Positions 30,847-40,148 of a stretch of 64,000 nucleotides of DNA are shown here, in pieces. The position numbers and the translations under genes were made by a program. Location of the stretch: IMG/VR virus record IMGVR_UViG_3300027714_000014, positions 1-64,000 of that record. One strand, given 5' to 3'. Positions within the stretch are counted from its first letter, which is position 1. Each line of letters begins with the position of its first letter. The notes beneath the pieces are model-generated. The model saw only the letters and a program-made list of their open reading frames with translations. It searched no databases and had not been told where the DNA came from. This DNA comes from a virus.

Positions 30847-31422
30847 CTATTTTCGCATATTTGCTAAAGGATTCTTTAAAGCCTTAATAATCTGTTCATT
30901 TGTTTCTTTTTTCAAGGTCTTCATCTGATTAGTTAGAGAATCATCCAAACTGTCCATACGAGTGCTTAGTCTATCTCTAAGGGTATCATTTCTGGTATTT
31001 TCCTTATCAATCATAATACGAGTATCATCCTGTATACCCTTGACTCGTCTTTCAATTGATTCTATCATTCTCTCACCACGAACAATCTCTCCCTTGAGAT
31101 CACGTTTAATCTCTCTAGCCTCATCTCTAGTTGCATCTGCTGATGTTTGAATATTAGATTCTAACTTCTCAAATACAGCTACCTCTGATGTAAGCGCTCT
31201 CATGTCTGCATTCAGAACATCAAGCCTCTTATCAAATCCAGATAAATCTGGAGCCGTGTATTTCTCTATTTTTGTTCTCATATTAATATAGTCTTTATAG
31301 AACTCAAATCCTGCATATAATCCGCCGCCGAGGGTTGATAATGCTGTAATAATTATGAATATCTTTCCACCTCGAAACTTGACCCCGGCAAACTCAACTT
31401 CTGTTGTGCCGCCGTCTGACAT
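30847..31422 (-). CDS. Membrane-anchored coiled-coil protein
   Basis: 191 residues. After a charged start, one helix (KIFIIITALSTLGGGLYAGF), then a long coiled coil (FDKRLDVLNADMRALTSEV; EAREIKRDLKGEIVRGERMI; many RLSTRMDSLDDS repeats). Topology like an inner-membrane spanin or a receptor-like signalling rod without the sensor. Part of the envelope-protein cluster. Confidence 0.68.
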   Translation of the reverse strand: MSDGGTTEVEFAGVKFRGGKIFIIITALSTLGGGLYAGFEFYKDYINMRTKIEKYTAPDLSGFDKRLDVLNADMRALTSEVAVFEKLESNIQTSADATRDEAREIKRDLKGEIVRGERMIESIERRVKGIQDDTRIMIDKENTRNDTLRDRLSTRMDSLDDSLTNQMKTLKKETNEQIIKALKNPLANMRK

Positions 31423-31432
31423 TTATTCTCTC

Positions 31433-32920
31433 CTATCTATATTGCATACCTGTTAACTCATCCATTCTTGCGTTACTTCCACCGATCATAAAATATGCTG
31501 CAGCATTATTATCTGATATTTCTGAATCTGGAACACGATCTGTACTAAAAAAGTTTGGTACATCTGGTATCTGTGCTTGGTTAGCAAAGAATGTTTTTGT
31601 ATTTCCTAGAACTTGCATCACTATCAATGTCTTTAATTGATTTGTGCTGTCGTATTTTCCCTTATCGCCCATCCTCTTAACTATTTTATTTGCAGCCTTT
31701 TGTTTTGCTTCTTGTTTTTTTTCTACCTTTGTTTTTACTTTAGGTTTATTCTTTTGTTCTACACTAGCAGATTCAGTCTCGTTCCCCTCTTCTGGTTCGA
31801 CACTTTCTTCGGCAACTGCTGGTTCTTGTCCCTCCGATCCTTCTCCGTCCGATACAACTTCTCCACTTTCCTGTGGTGTGTCCATTTCGGTAGGTGATTG
31901 ATCCTCACCCAATCCGCTGTCATTGAGATCATTGTTCATCTCCATTTCTATCTCTGTGTTAACTTCTGCAACTTCTACTTCAACAACGGCTGGAGCTTCA
32001 ACTGTAGGCATTTCTAATTGTGTCTCTATTTCCATTTCAGTAGAAACCTGTAATTCTAAAGAGGCAACTTGATTACCAGCAGGAGTGCTAACTTCAACTG
32101 ATATTTCTGCAACTTCAACATTTTCTGGAATATTATTATCCAATATATTTGTTGTGTTTAATATGTCTATAATTTCTGTTTCTATTAATGTTATAAGATC
32201 AAAGGTTGTTGTCAGTGCTGGATTTGCAAAAGCAGGTCCAAAAAACTTATTTGGAAAACCAGCATCTATACCAAACATTGCAAATTCTCCTGTCAAAGAG
32301 TTAAAGGAGTTTTCTGGAATAGCCTGTTGAAAGGCAAAATTCCTTATACCACTAAAATCTAACTCAACCTCATGTTCAAACTGATGAGCCAAAACACTAC
32401 CGCTGTCAAATAAAGATACTGTTAATTTAAATATATCTCTGCAATCAGCTGCTTGTGACGTATTCCCACCAACACAGCTTAAAATTGTAGCACGGGCATT
32501 AGATACATGAGAATCTACATCCATTCCATAGTCCATCGTGAAACCACGATTGATTTGGTCTATGGTCATATTTTCTTCTAAATCAAATGTGGATGTATAA
32601 GTACCGCCGGGGCCCTGTTTACCAGCAGTACAGAAATTACCAGAAGAACAACCCTTTGATGTAGCTGCTCCATTATTAATCAAAGTCCCGCCACTTCTTG
32701 TAAAATTTTCCATTGTCGGTAACTGATTTGGGGTTGTTTCTGATCCTGTAACAACTTCAGTTTGTTGTGCATTAGAAGAAGAATGGAATACCAAGACAAG
32801 AGGGAATGCCAATGAAGCAACCAGCACCCAATATGCCCAAGCCGATGGTTGTAAGAATTCCAGTATTGTCTTCGATTTCGTGTTCATCCGAATCAGCATA
32901 GTCATCCATTGTTTCATCAT
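31433..32920 (-). CDS. Large exported protein with acidic low-complexity region
   Basis: About 495 residues; start uncertain (ATGs at 32920, 32917 and 32887). Hydrophobic segment AYWVLVASLAFPLVLVFH acts as signal or anchor. The N-terminal domain is Ser/Thr/Gly-rich with Cys (GCSSGNFCTAGKQGPGGTYT, ILSCVGG). The middle is a Glu/Val/Pro-rich stretch (EMEIETQLEMPTVEAPAVVE). A basic helix (KVKTKVEKKQEAKQKAANK) follows. Could be a surface or virion fibre-associated protein. No family recognised. Confidence 0.6.
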   Translation of the reverse strand: MMKQWMTMLIRMNTKSKTILEFLQPSAWAYWVLVASLAFPLVLVFHSSSNAQQTEVVTGSETTPNQLPTMENFTRSGGTLINNGAATSKGCSSGNFCTAGKQGPGGTYTSTFDLEENMTIDQINRGFTMDYGMDVDSHVSNARATILSCVGGNTSQAADCRDIFKLTVSLFDSGSVLAHQFEHEVELDFSGIRNFAFQQAIPENSFNSLTGEFAMFGIDAGFPNKFFGPAFANPALTTTFDLITLIETEIIDILNTTNILDNNIPENVEVAEISVEVSTPAGNQVASLELQVSTEMEIETQLEMPTVEAPAVVEVEVAEVNTEIEMEMNNDLNDSGLGEDQSPTEMDTPQESGEVVSDGEGSEGQEPAVAEESVEPEEGNETESASVEQKNKPKVKTKVEKKQEAKQKAANKIVKRMGDKGKYDSTNQLKTLIVMQVLGNTKTFFANQAQIPDVPNFFSTDRVPDSEISDNNAAAYFMIGGSNARMDELTGMQYR

Positions 32921-32926
32921 AATCAC

Positions 32927-33499
32927 TTAGTCCGTATTCTCTAGCCAAAAGTCTTCCTCCATCTCCTCCATCGGATAATCGCTGTTCGTCCTCTCCCCCT
33001 TCGATTTTAAATTGTTCTTTTTTTTTACTTCAGCCATAAGACGGGAACCAGAAGGAATATCATGTGGATTTTCTTCCCACGCATCACCAGCCTCTTTTCC
33101 TATCTTACCTTTGTAGGGACAAGGCGTTCCTGCCATAATCATTGCATCAAAAATTCTTGCGTCCTGACATAGTGCAGCAACCGCAGCAACTTTCATACCC
33201 ATTCCAAAAAGAGAACGAGACAATTTAAGACGTTCACAATTTTCATCTGTAACTGTAATACCTGATGCGATACCTAAAATTTGTGTTTGTACACCAGCGC
33301 TAAATGCTGACTTGCAGACATCACTGTTGTTTATAACTATAGATGGCGCAGAAGCCGTTGGCGGTGCTTTATCAGTGACTACAGTTGAACTTACTGTATT
33401 TGTATCAGCTGCGTATGCACTACCTGTTACTAAAATACATAATAGACTACCGACCAAAATTTTATGTAAGTTACGCACTAGGCTCTCCCTGTTACACAT
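32927..33499 (-). CDS. Exported protein, unknown
   Basis: 190 residues. Signal peptide LVRNLHKILVGSLLCILVTG then SAYAAD. Cys in VCKSAFSAGV, ENCERLKLSR, ALCQDAR and TPCPYKG could form disulfides. The C-terminus is very acidic (EEMEEDFWLENTD). Upstream is a perfect late promoter, so it is probably made late, together with the next protein (1-6 nt spacing). Confidence 0.65.
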   Translation of the reverse strand: MCNRESLVRNLHKILVGSLLCILVTGSAYAADTNTVSSTVVTDKAPPTASAPSIVINNSDVCKSAFSAGVQTQILGIASGITVTDENCERLKLSRSLFGMGMKVAAVAALCQDARIFDAMIMAGTPCPYKGKIGKEAGDAWEENPHDIPSGSRLMAEVKKKNNLKSKGERTNSDYPMEEMEEDFWLENTD

Positions 33500-33515
33500 A
33501 AATCTGGTATCTATC

Positions 33516-33523
33516 TATTTATA
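33516..33523 (-). promoter_or_regulatory. Late promoter
   Basis: Perfect TATAAATA on the minus strand 16 nt before ATG 33499. Suggests that the 31433-33499 pair is late. Confidence 0.65.
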
Positions 33524-33542
33524 AGAGGCATTTGCTTAATTT

Positions 33543-33908
33543 TCACAAAAGGTCATCAAGACCTAATTCTTTTGCAACTCTGTTATGCAATGTAATAAAA
33601 TACTCTGCATCAACCACCACTAAGGGTTTTTGATTATTTCTTTTGATAAAAACTACTGGTTCATAATCACCAGAATTAGATTCTGCCTGTTCGTATGATT
33701 TCCACACGTTCATGCTTTCTTGATTCTTACACTCAATCGAATATGGAAACTTCTCTCTTGCAGCACGTGCCATAATGAGGTCTTCACCCCCTGCACCCAT
33801 ACTACGAGACTCTACATCCTCTGGATGCACGTTTAATTGTTCTATAAGTTGATCACGAACCCATTGTTGGAATCTGCGGCCCTTTGCTTTAGCGCTACTT
33901 GTTTTCAT
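33543..33908 (-). CDS. PD-(D/E)XK-like nuclease
   Basis: 121 residues. KGRRFQQWVRDQLIEQLN is the usual first helix, SMGAGGEDLIMA supplies the Asp, and FPYSIECKNQESMNVWKSYE the E-x-K, followed by VVFIKRNNQKPLVVVDAEYF. This is the small Hjc/VRR-like endonuclease layout of marine phages, perhaps a junction resolvase. Followed downstream by the late exported genes. Confidence 0.8.
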   Translation of the reverse strand: MKTSSAKAKGRRFQQWVRDQLIEQLNVHPEDVESRSMGAGGEDLIMARAAREKFPYSIECKNQESMNVWKSYEQAESNSGDYEPVVFIKRNNQKPLVVVDAEYFITLHNRVAKELGLDDLL

Positions 33909-33925
33909 TATTTACCCTTTTACCA

Positions 33926-35431
33926 TCACATCATTGTGAAACGATTTGGCCGAGCGGCCATCACTTTATCAAAATATTGCGAATAAATTTCTTGGTTTTC
34001 TCTTGGGACAAAATTGTTTTTAAAATTTAGATAGTCCCAAGGCTTATCAAAATAATATACTATCCCATCATTACTAAATTTTTTACCCCACTCAAAAACT
34101 ATATCATTACACTCTGCATAAGTCCAATGTTCATTTTTCCACTCATAAGTTGATTTTCCATTTTCCACCGGCTTTTCAGTAAATGTATATCCATACTTTT
34201 CTGCATTTCTCCCAAATTCACTAACAAAAGTATCCTTAGTTTTATAGCCAATTCTTAGTGCTTCAAGTTTCCACCCTGTTAGTGCTAATTTCTTATCGTA
34301 TAAATCCCCTAACCATTGGTTTACAGTCTCTTTATTATCATGTGGCAATCCAATAATAAATCCTGACCACAAACATACATCTGGACCCCAAGAATCTCTG
34401 ATTGCCTGTATGGTTGAATATACGTCTTCTGTTCTAATTCCTTTCCCTACAGATTTGGCAGATTCATAATTGAGAGTTTCAATTCCAAATTGACACGCCA
34501 TAATTCCCATGTCTTTCATTATTTGAATTTGTTCTGGATATCTGTGTATTAACTCTAATCTAAGATAACAGGCAAAACGTATCTGTTTTCCAGTAATACT
34601 CTTGAACCTATCAAAAAGGTCTTTGATTACTAATAGTTTCTCTGTTGTTTCATTAAATGTGTCACACAAAATATTATAGTTTGTTGTGCCAAAGTTTTCA
34701 TAGTTAAATATCAGTTCTTCCCAAATTTTTTCTTTATTTCTAATATACTTATCTGACACTTTTCTTCCTAATAAAGAAAATCCACAGAACTTACATTTGA
34801 ACCGGCACCCTCTACTTATTTCTAGAGGTAGGGCTTCATTTGGAAATATAAAATCAGAAGAATGAAAAGTGGTTCCACAATTATGAAAATCCCATTCCAC
34901 AGCATCTCCACTGTCTATTTCTTTTTCAGTTGGCTTATTATTATAAATGTTGATTAATTGATTCGTTGCTGATTCTTCTGAATACCCAAGAAACATATGA
35001 TCTGCATCCACCATTTCATACATATGTCGAACCATTTCACCTTTACCACCAATAATAATTTTATTGTCTGGGAAAAAGTTTTTCAAAGCATCAACAAAAG
35101 TAAAAAGTTTGTCATTCAGTGACAGAGAATCTTTCTCACTCTTATCTCTTCGATAATTCTTCAAGAATTTTAGCCGCCTTGATGGACGGAGACTTGCATG
35201 ACCTAAAAAACTGAACATGAAAGTAGCAGAAAATCCAAATATAGTATTTTCATGTACCCACTCTTCGTTAAGTTTTAAGATAAATTTGGCGTACCAAGCT
35301 TCCTGTATGAGAGTTTCTAAAAAATCAACAACTTTTACCTTATATCCCTGTTCTCTTAGGATCATCGCAATTCGGTAAGCACCTATTTTTCTAGTACCAT
35401 CATGAGGTGTAAATAATATGAAGTCATACAT
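33926..35431 (-). CDS. B12-binding-domain radical SAM protein
   Basis: 501 residues. N-terminal Rossmann-like cobalamin-type domain (LFTPHDGTRKIGAYRIAMIL; KIIIGGKGEM; ADHMFLGYSEES). The radical SAM cluster motif C-x3-C-x2-C is at Cys209, Cys213, Cys216 (SRGCRFKCKFCGF). The C-terminal half has MGIMACQFGIETLNYESA and the SGFIIGLPHDN loop. Product unknown. Placed just after the zinc ribbon and class II RNR genes; the cobalamin theme fits. Confidence 0.88.
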   Translation of the reverse strand: MYDFILFTPHDGTRKIGAYRIAMILREQGYKVKVVDFLETLIQEAWYAKFILKLNEEWVHENTIFGFSATFMFSFLGHASLRPSRRLKFLKNYRRDKSEKDSLSLNDKLFTFVDALKNFFPDNKIIIGGKGEMVRHMYEMVDADHMFLGYSEESATNQLINIYNNKPTEKEIDSGDAVEWDFHNCGTTFHSSDFIFPNEALPLEISRGCRFKCKFCGFSLLGRKVSDKYIRNKEKIWEELIFNYENFGTTNYNILCDTFNETTEKLLVIKDLFDRFKSITGKQIRFACYLRLELIHRYPEQIQIMKDMGIMACQFGIETLNYESAKSVGKGIRTEDVYSTIQAIRDSWGPDVCLWSGFIIGLPHDNKETVNQWLGDLYDKKLALTGWKLEALRIGYKTKDTFVSEFGRNAEKYGYTFTEKPVENGKSTYEWKNEHWTYAECNDIVFEWGKKFSNDGIVYYFDKPWDYLNFKNNFVPRENQEIYSQYFDKVMAARPNRFTMM

Positions 35432-35440
35432 TATATTTGC

Positions 35441-35599
35441 TTAAGAGTCATCTTCATGCCATTCTATATCATCTTCCATCTCTGGGTCTTCAATATCGCC
35501 CTGACAAAATGGGCAGTGCATAATTCTATAATGAGTATTACTCATAGTATGTTTTATTTTAAACTCAGCTTCACACGAATCACATACAATCATTCTCAT
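35441..35599 (-). CDS. Small zinc-ribbon protein
   Basis: 52 residues. Two CxxC knuckles: IVCDSCEAEF (Cys6, Cys9) and HCPFCQGDIE (Cys33, Cys36), then an acidic tail. The ATG overlaps the RNR stop as ATGA (35599-35596), so translation is coupled. Could bind nucleic acid or serve the RNR as a reductant partner. Short enough to be missed by gene finders. Confidence 0.75.
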   Translation of the reverse strand: MRMIVCDSCEAEFKIKHTMSNTHYRIMHCPFCQGDIEDPEMEDDIEWHEDDS

Positions 35600-37521
35600 T
35601 GTATTTCACAAAAACCGGCTGAGCAGGCTAGTTCTTGTGAGCCGATAGTTGTATCAGTCTTTTCATATTCTGACAATTTATTCCACTCCACATTTCTAGG
35701 CATCTGTTCCAAGAGCACTTCATATTCTTCTTTTGAGCAATCCTGATAGGGTGCTTGTTTATATGTATGTTCTGAAAATGGAAGGAAACTAACTCCGCTC
35801 ATGTAATCGAAATTTTGATATACCCAAGCACCAACTTCAAGCCACTCATGATCTTTGACAGAAATGGTTACAGAAGGTTTATGCTCACACCAACATTCTT
35901 GATAGGTCTTCCAAAGCTCCAACTGATCAATTGCAGTCAAGTCTGTACGAAACACAGCACTTTGATCTACTTTGTGAGGAAAAGAAAATACAGAAGTATG
36001 ACTAGGATTCATAACATCATCTTCTACAGGAAACCCTTCATCAATCATCATCATTGTAAGAGGGTCTTTTTTATCACCACGGACTGTTCGAACATAGTAA
36101 GGATTATGCCTTGCATGGATACCAGATGCAGAGTCTGTCAACTGACTGACTGTGCCTGACGGTTTAACACACGTTACAGCAACACTTTGATTGATGCCTA
36201 ACTTTATAGAATATAGTTTGTTTGTATCAACTGCCATCGCTTTCAAATCTTTTAACACTGCCGGAAGAGAACCTTGTGGGCCCTTACCATTTGTAACCTT
36301 ACAGTCCATAATACCAGTAAGAGAGACTCCTAAAAGTCTCTCTTCTTCACAATTCTTTTGCCATGACTTAGATACATATTTGAAGTTCACAAGTGTAGAT
36401 TGGAATGTGCCCAGAATCGTTGCAAGCCTCACCTTCTCCAAAAGAGACTCCCGTGTATCAGATGCACGAACTACAACCTCTGATAGATTACAGAACTCTC
36501 TACTACGTAGAATAATTTCTGAACATGGGTTTGTACCAAACTCATAGTCCTCTGTGTTTCTACGACCATTCTTTGATGCCATCCAGACAGCAGACTCACG
36601 ATTGAAGATACCACGCTCACCAGACTTGGAATCATAAAGAGCTTTCCACTCATTCATGAAAATGCCCATATCAGGTTTTTCAGAGTATGCAGCAGAGTTG
36701 TTTGCTAAAGCACGTTGAGGGTTCTCATTCCACCACTGCCCAGCTTTTGCGTCACGCATACGATCATCAGATAGGTTAGACAAACTAATGAGGGCAGAAC
36801 GACGAACACCACCAACCACAACAACTTCTGCAATTTTACACACAATATCATGTGCTTCAAGTGAAGATAATTTACGTCCAGCTGCGTTTTGAAAAACATT
36901 TACGGCAAAGTTAAACAAAGACTCAAGTGGTTCCGGCCCGCTGGCACGACCGCCAAAGGTCTTTAGAGGGGCGCCAGCGGGTCTTATCTTATCTAAGTTC
37001 CATCTGGGTATCTGTCCAATATACAACATTCCAACCAATTCTTTAAGTGCTTTTGCCCAGCCAAGCTTGGAATCTGCAACCGTGATAGTAGTGTCTGAGG
37101 GATGAAATTCATCTGCAATACGAGGAAGTTCGGCTACATATTGACGTTCCACACTGAAACCAACACCAGTACCATTCATAAGAACATATAGAATTTCGTC
37201 AAATGCTTGTGGACGATCTACTGCAACATAAGCACAATTATATCCTGCAATATTTTCACGTTTCAATGCTTCACCAGCAGTCATCAAACAACGCATAGAT
37301 GGCATAACACGTAATCCTAGAACCGCTTGTTCTAATTCAGATCGTAAAGATTTTGATAAAGTGTAGTCAACAGTTTCTTTTAGATGTTCAGTGAAAAAAT
37401 CAAAATACCTTCCTACTGTTTCATCCCACGTTTCTCTACGAGATTTTTCTGGCAACCATCTTGAATATCGTGATAAGTGAATAAATTCTTGGTAGGATGT
37501 AGGTAGGTAATTATTAGGCAT
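35596..37521 (-). CDS. nrdJ: Class II (B12-dependent) ribonucleoside-triphosphate reductase
   Basis: 641 residues from ATG 37521 with GGAG 8 nt upstream. Features of monomeric adenosylcobalamin RTPR: AGYNCAYVAVDRPQAFDEIL, MNGTGVGFSVERQYV, GRASGPEPL, NPCSEIILRSREFCNLSEVV (active-site Cys and Glu region), VKPSGTVSQLTDSASGIHAR and C-terminal redox Cys pair LACSAGFCEIQ. Makes dNTPs without oxygen or a small subunit. Overlaps the primase gene by 8 nt. Confidence 0.93.
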   Translation of the reverse strand: MPNNYLPTSYQEFIHLSRYSRWLPEKSRRETWDETVGRYFDFFTEHLKETVDYTLSKSLRSELEQAVLGLRVMPSMRCLMTAGEALKRENIAGYNCAYVAVDRPQAFDEILYVLMNGTGVGFSVERQYVAELPRIADEFHPSDTTITVADSKLGWAKALKELVGMLYIGQIPRWNLDKIRPAGAPLKTFGGRASGPEPLESLFNFAVNVFQNAAGRKLSSLEAHDIVCKIAEVVVVGGVRRSALISLSNLSDDRMRDAKAGQWWNENPQRALANNSAAYSEKPDMGIFMNEWKALYDSKSGERGIFNRESAVWMASKNGRRNTEDYEFGTNPCSEIILRSREFCNLSEVVVRASDTRESLLEKVRLATILGTFQSTLVNFKYVSKSWQKNCEEERLLGVSLTGIMDCKVTNGKGPQGSLPAVLKDLKAMAVDTNKLYSIKLGINQSVAVTCVKPSGTVSQLTDSASGIHARHNPYYVRTVRGDKKDPLTMMMIDEGFPVEDDVMNPSHTSVFSFPHKVDQSAVFRTDLTAIDQLELWKTYQECWCEHKPSVTISVKDHEWLEVGAWVYQNFDYMSGVSFLPFSEHTYKQAPYQDCSKEEYEVLLEQMPRNVEWNKLSEYEKTDTTIGSQELACSAGFCEIQ

Positions 37522-38542
37522 GTATCTTTCTCCATTCTGCAAATCTCAATTGCGCCGCTGCACCACTGAAAGTATTATCTGTTATAATTTCTTGAATCCG
37601 TTCTTTAATATAACCGTCAACAATCATATCATTTATATCTTTACTTTTCATCCAATCAGGCCAAATCACAATCTTCTTTCCCTGATTTAATATGTTATCC
37701 ATTTGTTTACAAATTTGTTGGTTCCTTGGTTCATTATCAAATATTATTGTTAATTCACTATTTTCAATTTTACTTCCACCAACCATGATGGGTTTAGAAA
37801 AATCTGATCCTCCAACTGCAATACAATTATCAATGAACATACTATCTATTGGTCCTTCTACAACGTAGATTTCTTTGTCTTTATCTACTCTGTCAAGGCC
37901 ATAAACTTTATCAGCATCTTCATTTATTTTTATGGTAATATACTTAGGTTTCTCATCACCAAAGGCTCTACCCTGATATGCAAATATTTCTCCCTTTTCA
38001 TCTCTGAACGCAATTAACAACCTTGGATGATCACCACCCAAGGAAGGAAATTTATTTGGTATTATCGTGTTGGTAAACTTATAAAATTCGTTACATAGGA
38101 ATAGATCGTTGGTGAGGAACTTAGACGGTATCTCTCTCTTTCCAACCAATCTTCTCGCCGGGTGGGTTGAGGCCAGTGATGATATGGATTGAAGAGACTT
38201 GAATACATCTTTTTTAAACACTGGAGCATTGAATTTAAATTCCTTCTGGGGGCTACTTCTGGTTTCAATACCTTTGCGATATCGTTCTAGTATATAGTCT
38301 TCGTAAGTTTTTAAGTCTACATGTTTAATTAGGTTGCCCAAGGAGGCTCCAACCGCACAATTATGACATTTGAAGAATAGATCATTTTTCTTACGAAATA
38401 CAAATCCCCGTGTCTTAGTGCGAGATTTTTGTGAATCTCCACAATATGGGCAACGAAAGTTCCAAAGGTTATCCCCCTTCTTTTTGAAAAGGGGGAGCAT
38501 GGGACTTATTAGGTTTAGGTATTTTGTATCTACATATGACAT
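37514..38542 (-). CDS. 61: DNA primase gp61
   Basis: 342 residues. N-terminal zinc ribbon with Cys31/Cys34 and Cys59/Cys62 (RCPYCGDSQ, KCHNCAVG), then a TOPRIM domain: EIYVVEGPIDSMFI (Glu) and LTIIFDNEPRNQQIC (Asp). Makes RNA primers with the gp41 helicase (not in window). The promoter -10 box ends 6 nt before the ATG, predicting a leaderless message. Confidence 0.92.
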   Translation of the reverse strand: MSYVDTKYLNLISPMLPLFKKKGDNLWNFRCPYCGDSQKSRTKTRGFVFRKKNDLFFKCHNCAVGASLGNLIKHVDLKTYEDYILERYRKGIETRSSPQKEFKFNAPVFKKDVFKSLQSISSLASTHPARRLVGKREIPSKFLTNDLFLCNEFYKFTNTIIPNKFPSLGGDHPRLLIAFRDEKGEIFAYQGRAFGDEKPKYITIKINEDADKVYGLDRVDKDKEIYVVEGPIDSMFIDNCIAVGGSDFSKPIMVGGSKIENSELTIIFDNEPRNQQICKQMDNILNQGKKIVIWPDWMKSKDINDMIVDGYIKERIQEIITDNTFSGAAAQLRFAEWRKIHA

Positions 38543-38548
38543 TAATAG

Positions 38549-38577
38549 ATACTAACAGGTTAATCAGGGTTTGTCAA
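38549..38577 (-). promoter_or_regulatory. Early promoter of primase
   Basis: Minus strand TTGACA (38577-38572), 17-bp spacer, TAGTAT (38554-38549). The predicted start falls on or within 2 nt of ATG 38542. Confidence 0.75.
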
Positions 38578-39002
38578 GACACTTGTATGAATTTGTTTAA
38601 AATAAATCCTGCAACGATAGCTGCACCAATCAAAACGTGGCGCCACTTTTCTAGAACTCCTACTCTATGTTTGATTTCGTCACGAATTTTACCAATTTCT
38701 TTATTTTGTTCTGCATGCTGAGAAGCTGCAGCAACCATTATTTCTTTGGTGTTTGTAGTAATACGAGAATGTAGCTCATCTATTTTAGTTACCATTTCTG
38801 TACGACGAATTTCTAATCTTATATCTGCTGCAGCAGTAGCTTCTTCTTGTCTAGAAATTTTTTCCTCATGTACGGCAAGCATACGATGAATGGAGTTGGA
38901 AACATCAGTTAATTTTTCAATCGCAATATCAATACGATCATGTATCTTTGATTGATCACGTACTTCTTTTTTAAGAAGTTTTAGTTCTGTTTCCAACTCC
39001 AT
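38574..39002 (-). CDS. Coiled-coil protein with C-terminal membrane anchor
   Basis: 142 residues. Long helix (MELETELKLLKKEVRDQSKI, ITTNTKEIMVAAASQHAEQN), then a tail anchor HVLIGAAIVAGFILNKFIQV. Likely inner-membrane, with the rod facing the cytoplasm or periplasm. Its stop overlaps the primase promoter -35. Family unknown. Confidence 0.68.
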   Translation of the reverse strand: MELETELKLLKKEVRDQSKIHDRIDIAIEKLTDVSNSIHRMLAVHEEKISRQEEATAAADIRLEIRRTEMVTKIDELHSRITTNTKEIMVAAASQHAEQNKEIGKIRDEIKHRVGVLEKWRHVLIGAAIVAGFILNKFIQVS

Positions 39003-39006
39003 AATT

Positions 39007-39162
39007 TTAATCTTCGGATTTCAGAAGAGTGATAACACCCCAAGCAATAGCAGCATAAGCAATAATTGTAGTTGGTGCAATTAAAATAATAACACCCGTT
39101 GCAATCAAAGCAGCTCCATCCCATGAAGTTCTTTCTGTAAATCTATTTTTTAACCAACTCAT
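39007..39162 (-). CDS. 51-residue membrane protein
   Basis: From ATG 39162 with GGAGG-type site (GGAGGTAACGAT). MSWLKNRFTERTSWDGAALI then hydrophobic TGVIILIAPTTIIAYAAIAW, ending LLKSED. Two short or one long hydrophobic helix. Located in a cluster of membrane micropeptides; could be holin-like. Confidence 0.62.
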   Translation of the reverse strand: MSWLKNRFTERTSWDGAALIATGVIILIAPTTIIAYAAIAWGVITLLKSED

Positions 39163-39166
39163 ATCG

Positions 39167-39826
39167 TTACCTCCAAATTTTGGTTTCAATCTTCATCTTC
39201 TTTTTAGATGAAAATAGGAAATCATCTCTAATGTGATGCTTTCTACGGTTTACGCCTTCTTGGTTATAGCCAATTCCCATCAACAACAAGGGAGCATCTT
39301 CTAGCAATGCGACTTCTTGAATCTTGTCAGAATCAAAACATTGACAACAACCTGTTCTATACCCAAGTAGTGAAGCAGTTAAATTAAGATAACCAGCTGC
39401 AATTCCTACACTAGTATGAACGTCCCTTGTAATTGATTCTTCCCATTCGCCGTGTTCTTCAAAATATCGGGTCTGACCATTTCTCTTCACCATATCATCT
39501 TTCAAACGATCATTTGGTGTATGTCGTTCAAAGATAACTAATAGGTTTGCAAGAACCTGAGTGTTTGTTTCAAAACCAGATTCATGCTTTTTAGTAACAA
39601 AGCCCCTTGTGTGACTATGTATATCTTCGATCAAATCACGATCCATAATAAAGTGAGTTTTGTAATATGCAATATTTTGTTTGCTAGGACACTCTGAAAC
39701 TGCATTGATCATGATGTTCATATCTTCTTCTGGAACATTTTTACTTAGATCAAAATTTCTTTGACAATGTTGACTACGAACAATAGCTTTAGAAATATCA
39801 GTATGACTATGTGATTCCTGTAACAT
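39167..39826 (-). CDS. Nitroreductase-family protein
   Basis: 219 residues. IVRSQHCQRNFDLSKNVPEE and NIMINAVSECPSKQN are the FMN-binding Arg/Ser start of nitroreductases; DVHTSVGIAAGYLNLTASLL is the helix before GYRTGCCQCFDSD, and LLMGIGYNQEGVNRRKHH is the end. Likely FMN-dependent NAD(P)H oxidoreductase; substrate unknown. The Cys pair in GCCQC is unusual. An auxiliary metabolic gene. Confidence 0.82.
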   Translation of the reverse strand: MLQESHSHTDISKAIVRSQHCQRNFDLSKNVPEEDMNIMINAVSECPSKQNIAYYKTHFIMDRDLIEDIHSHTRGFVTKKHESGFETNTQVLANLLVIFERHTPNDRLKDDMVKRNGQTRYFEEHGEWEESITRDVHTSVGIAAGYLNLTASLLGYRTGCCQCFDSDKIQEVALLEDAPLLLMGIGYNQEGVNRRKHHIRDDFLFSSKKKMKIETKIWR

Positions 39827-39827
39827 T

Positions 39828-40130
39828 TTAAATCTCCTTGTCTACAGTGGCTTCACGACTGCATTCATTATCTTCACAATGCTGTATAAACAATGCTCTA
39901 TCAGCTACAATCACTTCATCATTAACAAATGTATTCTTATTTGCTTCAGACGCAAAAACTCTAGTTCTGGTCTTTTTCAATTCATTAGACGATAGTGATA
40001 CAGCAAAGGAAATAGATTTTCCTGTGTCCGTATAAGTTGAAGCTATATGTGTTTGACAATCAGATGATGACACATAAAATTCTGTATCAGTATCAGGCCG
40101 TGTTTCAACCACTGTTTTTTGCCATGCCAT
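39828..40130 (-). CDS. Small protein, unknown
   Basis: 100 residues, beta-rich and acidic: EFYVSSSDCQTHIASTYTDT, SISFAVSLSSNELKKTRTRV, FIQHCEDNECSREATVDKE. Precedes the nitroreductase by 1 nt. No signal or membrane segment. Not recognised. Confidence 0.6.
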   Translation of the reverse strand: MAWQKTVVETRPDTDTEFYVSSSDCQTHIASTYTDTGKSISFAVSLSSNELKKTRTRVFASEANKNTFVNDEVIVADRALFIQHCEDNECSREATVDKEI

Positions 40131-40148
40131 TTTATCTCTCCTTTTATT

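Noticed and set aside
31637-31901. Two overlapping plus-strand ORFs rich in Phe, Ser and Cys
   Set aside because: Mirror images of the Glu/Lys-rich segment of the minus-strand gene.
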